Source: Pseudomonadota bacterium (lineage in GTDB: Bacteria > Pseudomonadota > Gammaproteobacteria > Acidithiobacillales > Acidithiobacillaceae). Taken from it: 6,847 nucleotides of DNA. A program made the position numbers and the translations under genes. Shown here piece by piece: positions 5,554 through 6,847 of this stretch. The first letter of the stretch is position 1. Each line of letters begins with the position of its first letter. The stretch spans positions 1 to 6,847 of the forward strand of contig JAKAVW010000161.1 of the NCBI GenBank assembly GCA_021827445.1, in the 5' to 3' direction. A model generated the notes under the pieces. It was given only the letters and a program-made list of their open reading frames with translations. It was not told the origin of the DNA and ran no database searches.

Positions 5554-6779
5554 GGCCGCGCCTTGGAGGTTGTGCTGCGAATAACCAGATCGCGGGCGCT
5601 AATTTTACCCCAAAGCAGCTTTGTGACGTGGATTTTGCCAGTGACTGGCCATTGCTGCGGCAGTGCGGGAAGCCGCGCCGCTTTGCCTGGTCGGGGAGCA
5701 GGCAGATAATGACCGAGATTGAACTGCGCCACGCTCAGATTGACATGAATAGCCAGCGGTCTCCAGGTCCCGAATATTTTGCCCATCCAGGCACTGTCAT
5801 CCAACTCGCCCTGAGTGACAACCCACTGGAAATGGGGGCCATCTAACTGGACTGCGCCCGTCGACGTCAATTGTTGCAAAGCATTAGGGTCGGTCAACTT
5901 CGGCAGGGGCAGCCCCCAGCGGGTGGCCAGATGGGGCAAGCGCCGGATGGTAACCTGATAGGCCAGATGACCCCGCAACACCTTCCAGTTAAGGTCCACT
6001 GCTTGGACTTGGAGTGCTAGGTCATTCCCCGCGATCAGCGCGCCTTCCTGCACTGCAAGCTGGCTTTGCGCCATGTTCAGACGTAACGCCTGCAAGCGCA
6101 ATTGTGCCTGACCGTGCCCGCGCGCTTGCCAACGGACGCGCAGCGTCGGCACGACCATGTCCTTTACTGCGCTTTGGAGCGTTGGAATAGCCACCTGCAG
6201 GAGCGTCGGATCAATAGTTGTACCCACTTGCAAAGAAATATTCCGCGCGAACACCGCAGGTGTCGGCGCCATCTCGGCCGCAAAATGCCAGCGACCGCCT
6301 TTTTCCCGCCAGTGCCAGTCACCCGCCAACTGACTGAGGCCCTTCGCCAGCATCTGCCCATTCACCGCCGTCAGGGACAGGATATGCCCCACCACATCCG
6401 GCCAGCGCAACGTGCCATCGCGAATTATCATCTTGACCGGCAGGGAAAGAACAGCTCCGCCGACACTACCACCGCCTTTCCATGGCCCGTCAAATACGGG
6501 CGCATCCAGCACAATTTGCTGGAGTTTTATCTGGCCGTGCAGGAGGGGGCGCCAGTCTAACGCCACCATGAGCCGACTGGCACTGAACTGCGGGTGGGCC
6601 GCCGGACCGACGCGCAGACCCGCCAACGTGATCCGCAGTTGCTGTTTTCCCCAATGCCATTCCGGGTTGGTGGCGAGATGCACTGGCTGCTGCAAGCGGG
6701 CAGCTAAAATCCTCTCTAAAACGTAGTAGGGACCACCCACGAACCAAAACAGCACAACACCCGAAACAATGAGGATCAA
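5550..6779 (-). CDS. AsmA-family-like envelope protein, short form
   Basis: This is probably an inner-membrane-anchored protein with most of its chain in the periplasm. AsmA-family proteins affect outer-membrane assembly and lipid transport. The 409 residues start with a hydrophobic segment (about 1-19) that in fact extends upstream of the TTG used here. AsmA-like features are EWHWGKQQLRITLAGLRVGP (40-59), RPLLHGQIKLQQIVLDAPVF (77-96) and a chain rich in beta-strand patterns. E. coli AsmA has 617 residues. This protein stops after LLWGKISARDLVIRS, just where I would expect the family's C-terminal repeat region to begin, so it is a short or truncated form. The start is unsure: no Shine-Dalgarno precedes TTG 6779, and the frame is open to a stop at 6845-6843 with no standard start codon between. 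It heads the mutY-yggX group and overlaps mutY by 4 nt. Confidence 0.65.
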   Translation of the reverse strand: MILIVSGVVLFWFVGGPYYVLERILAARLQQPVHLATNPEWHWGKQQLRITLAGLRVGPAAHPQFSASRLMVALDWRPLLHGQIKLQQIVLDAPVFDGPWKGGGSVGGAVLSLPVKMIIRDGTLRWPDVVGHILSLTAVNGQMLAKGLSQLAGDWHWREKGGRWHFAAEMAPTPAVFARNISLQVGTTIDPTLLQVAIPTLQSAVKDMVVPTLRVRWQARGHGQAQLRLQALRLNMAQSQLAVQEGALIAGNDLALQVQAVDLNWKVLRGHLAYQVTIRRLPHLATRWGLPLPKLTDPNALQQLTSTGAVQLDGPHFQWVVTQGELDDSAWMGKIFGTWRPLAIHVNLSVAQFNLGHYLPAPRPGKAARLPALPQQWPVTGKIHVTKLLWGKISARDLVIRSTTSKARP

Positions 6780-6832
6780 TACGACAATAACAGACGTCGC
6801 AATCCTGTGCAGGCTCAGCCTAACTATGCCCG

Positions 6833-6841
6833 CCCCCCCCC
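6833..6841. repeat. Homopolymer of nine C (G on the coding strand)
   Basis: A run of nine C lies about 60 nt before the annotated AsmA-like start. On the minus strand the frame through it is closed by a TGA immediately upstream. With one base fewer, the frame would join a TTG at 6846. Length variation, or a sequencing error in the run, would therefore change the predicted N-terminus. Confidence 0.6.
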
Positions 6842-6847
6842 GTCAAC

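Noticed and set aside
4912..5709. A 265-codon plus-strand open frame opposite mutY
   Set aside because: It lies antisense to an intact MutY with all catalytic residues and shows no motif of its own.
1..6847. CRISPR array, insertion sequence or other mobile element
   Set aside because: No regularly spaced repeats, terminal inverted repeats, transposase or integrase sequence is visible; the gene content looks like core chromosome.

Overview
The window (about 57% G+C by eye) looks like a chromosomal segment of a gammaproteobacterium or a close relative. Every convincing gene lies on the minus strand. My best guess is an acidophile of the Acidithiobacillus type. That guess rests on the overall gene style and on a very basic, acid-shock-like periplasmic protein; it is inference, because no rRNA or species marker is present.

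Reading along the minus strand, from high to low coordinates: (1) 6779-4040 holds an AsmA-like envelope protein, the adenine glycosylase mutY (joined by a 4-nt ATGA overlap) and yggX, which is linked to Fe-S cluster protection. This gene trio recurs in proteobacteria. mutY is closed by an intrinsic terminator that overlaps its own stop codon. (2) 4039-3634 has no recognisable protein gene. It holds a cluster of four short hairpins (3895-4017), a spaced pair of 13-bp direct repeats, and an A/T-rich stretch. (3) 3651-3246 is a compact single-gene unit: an IHF-like site, a near-consensus sigma-54 promoter (3633-3618), a strong Shine-Dalgarno sequence, a 71-residue secreted Lys/His/Met/Glu-repeat protein, and a clean intrinsic terminator. 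(4) 3245-2908 is a leader region with one perfect hairpin and a degenerate -24-like element. (5) 2907-1 is a three-gene operon matching the enterobacterial GlrK-QseG-GlrR (QseE-QseG-QseF) order: a membrane histidine kinase, an outer-membrane coiled-coil lipoprotein and a sigma-54 activator. The activator runs off the left edge.

The main point is how regions 3 and 5 fit together. In E. coli, GlrR drives the sigma-54 promoter of the small RNA GlmY, encoded just upstream of glrK. Here the same slot holds a sigma-54 promoter driving a tiny secreted acid-shock-like protein. The inferred model is an envelope-sensing circuit in which GlrK/QseG/GlrR controls that protein rather than, or as well as, a small RNA. 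The promoter, gene, terminator and regulator operon are visible in the sequence; the regulatory link is inferred.
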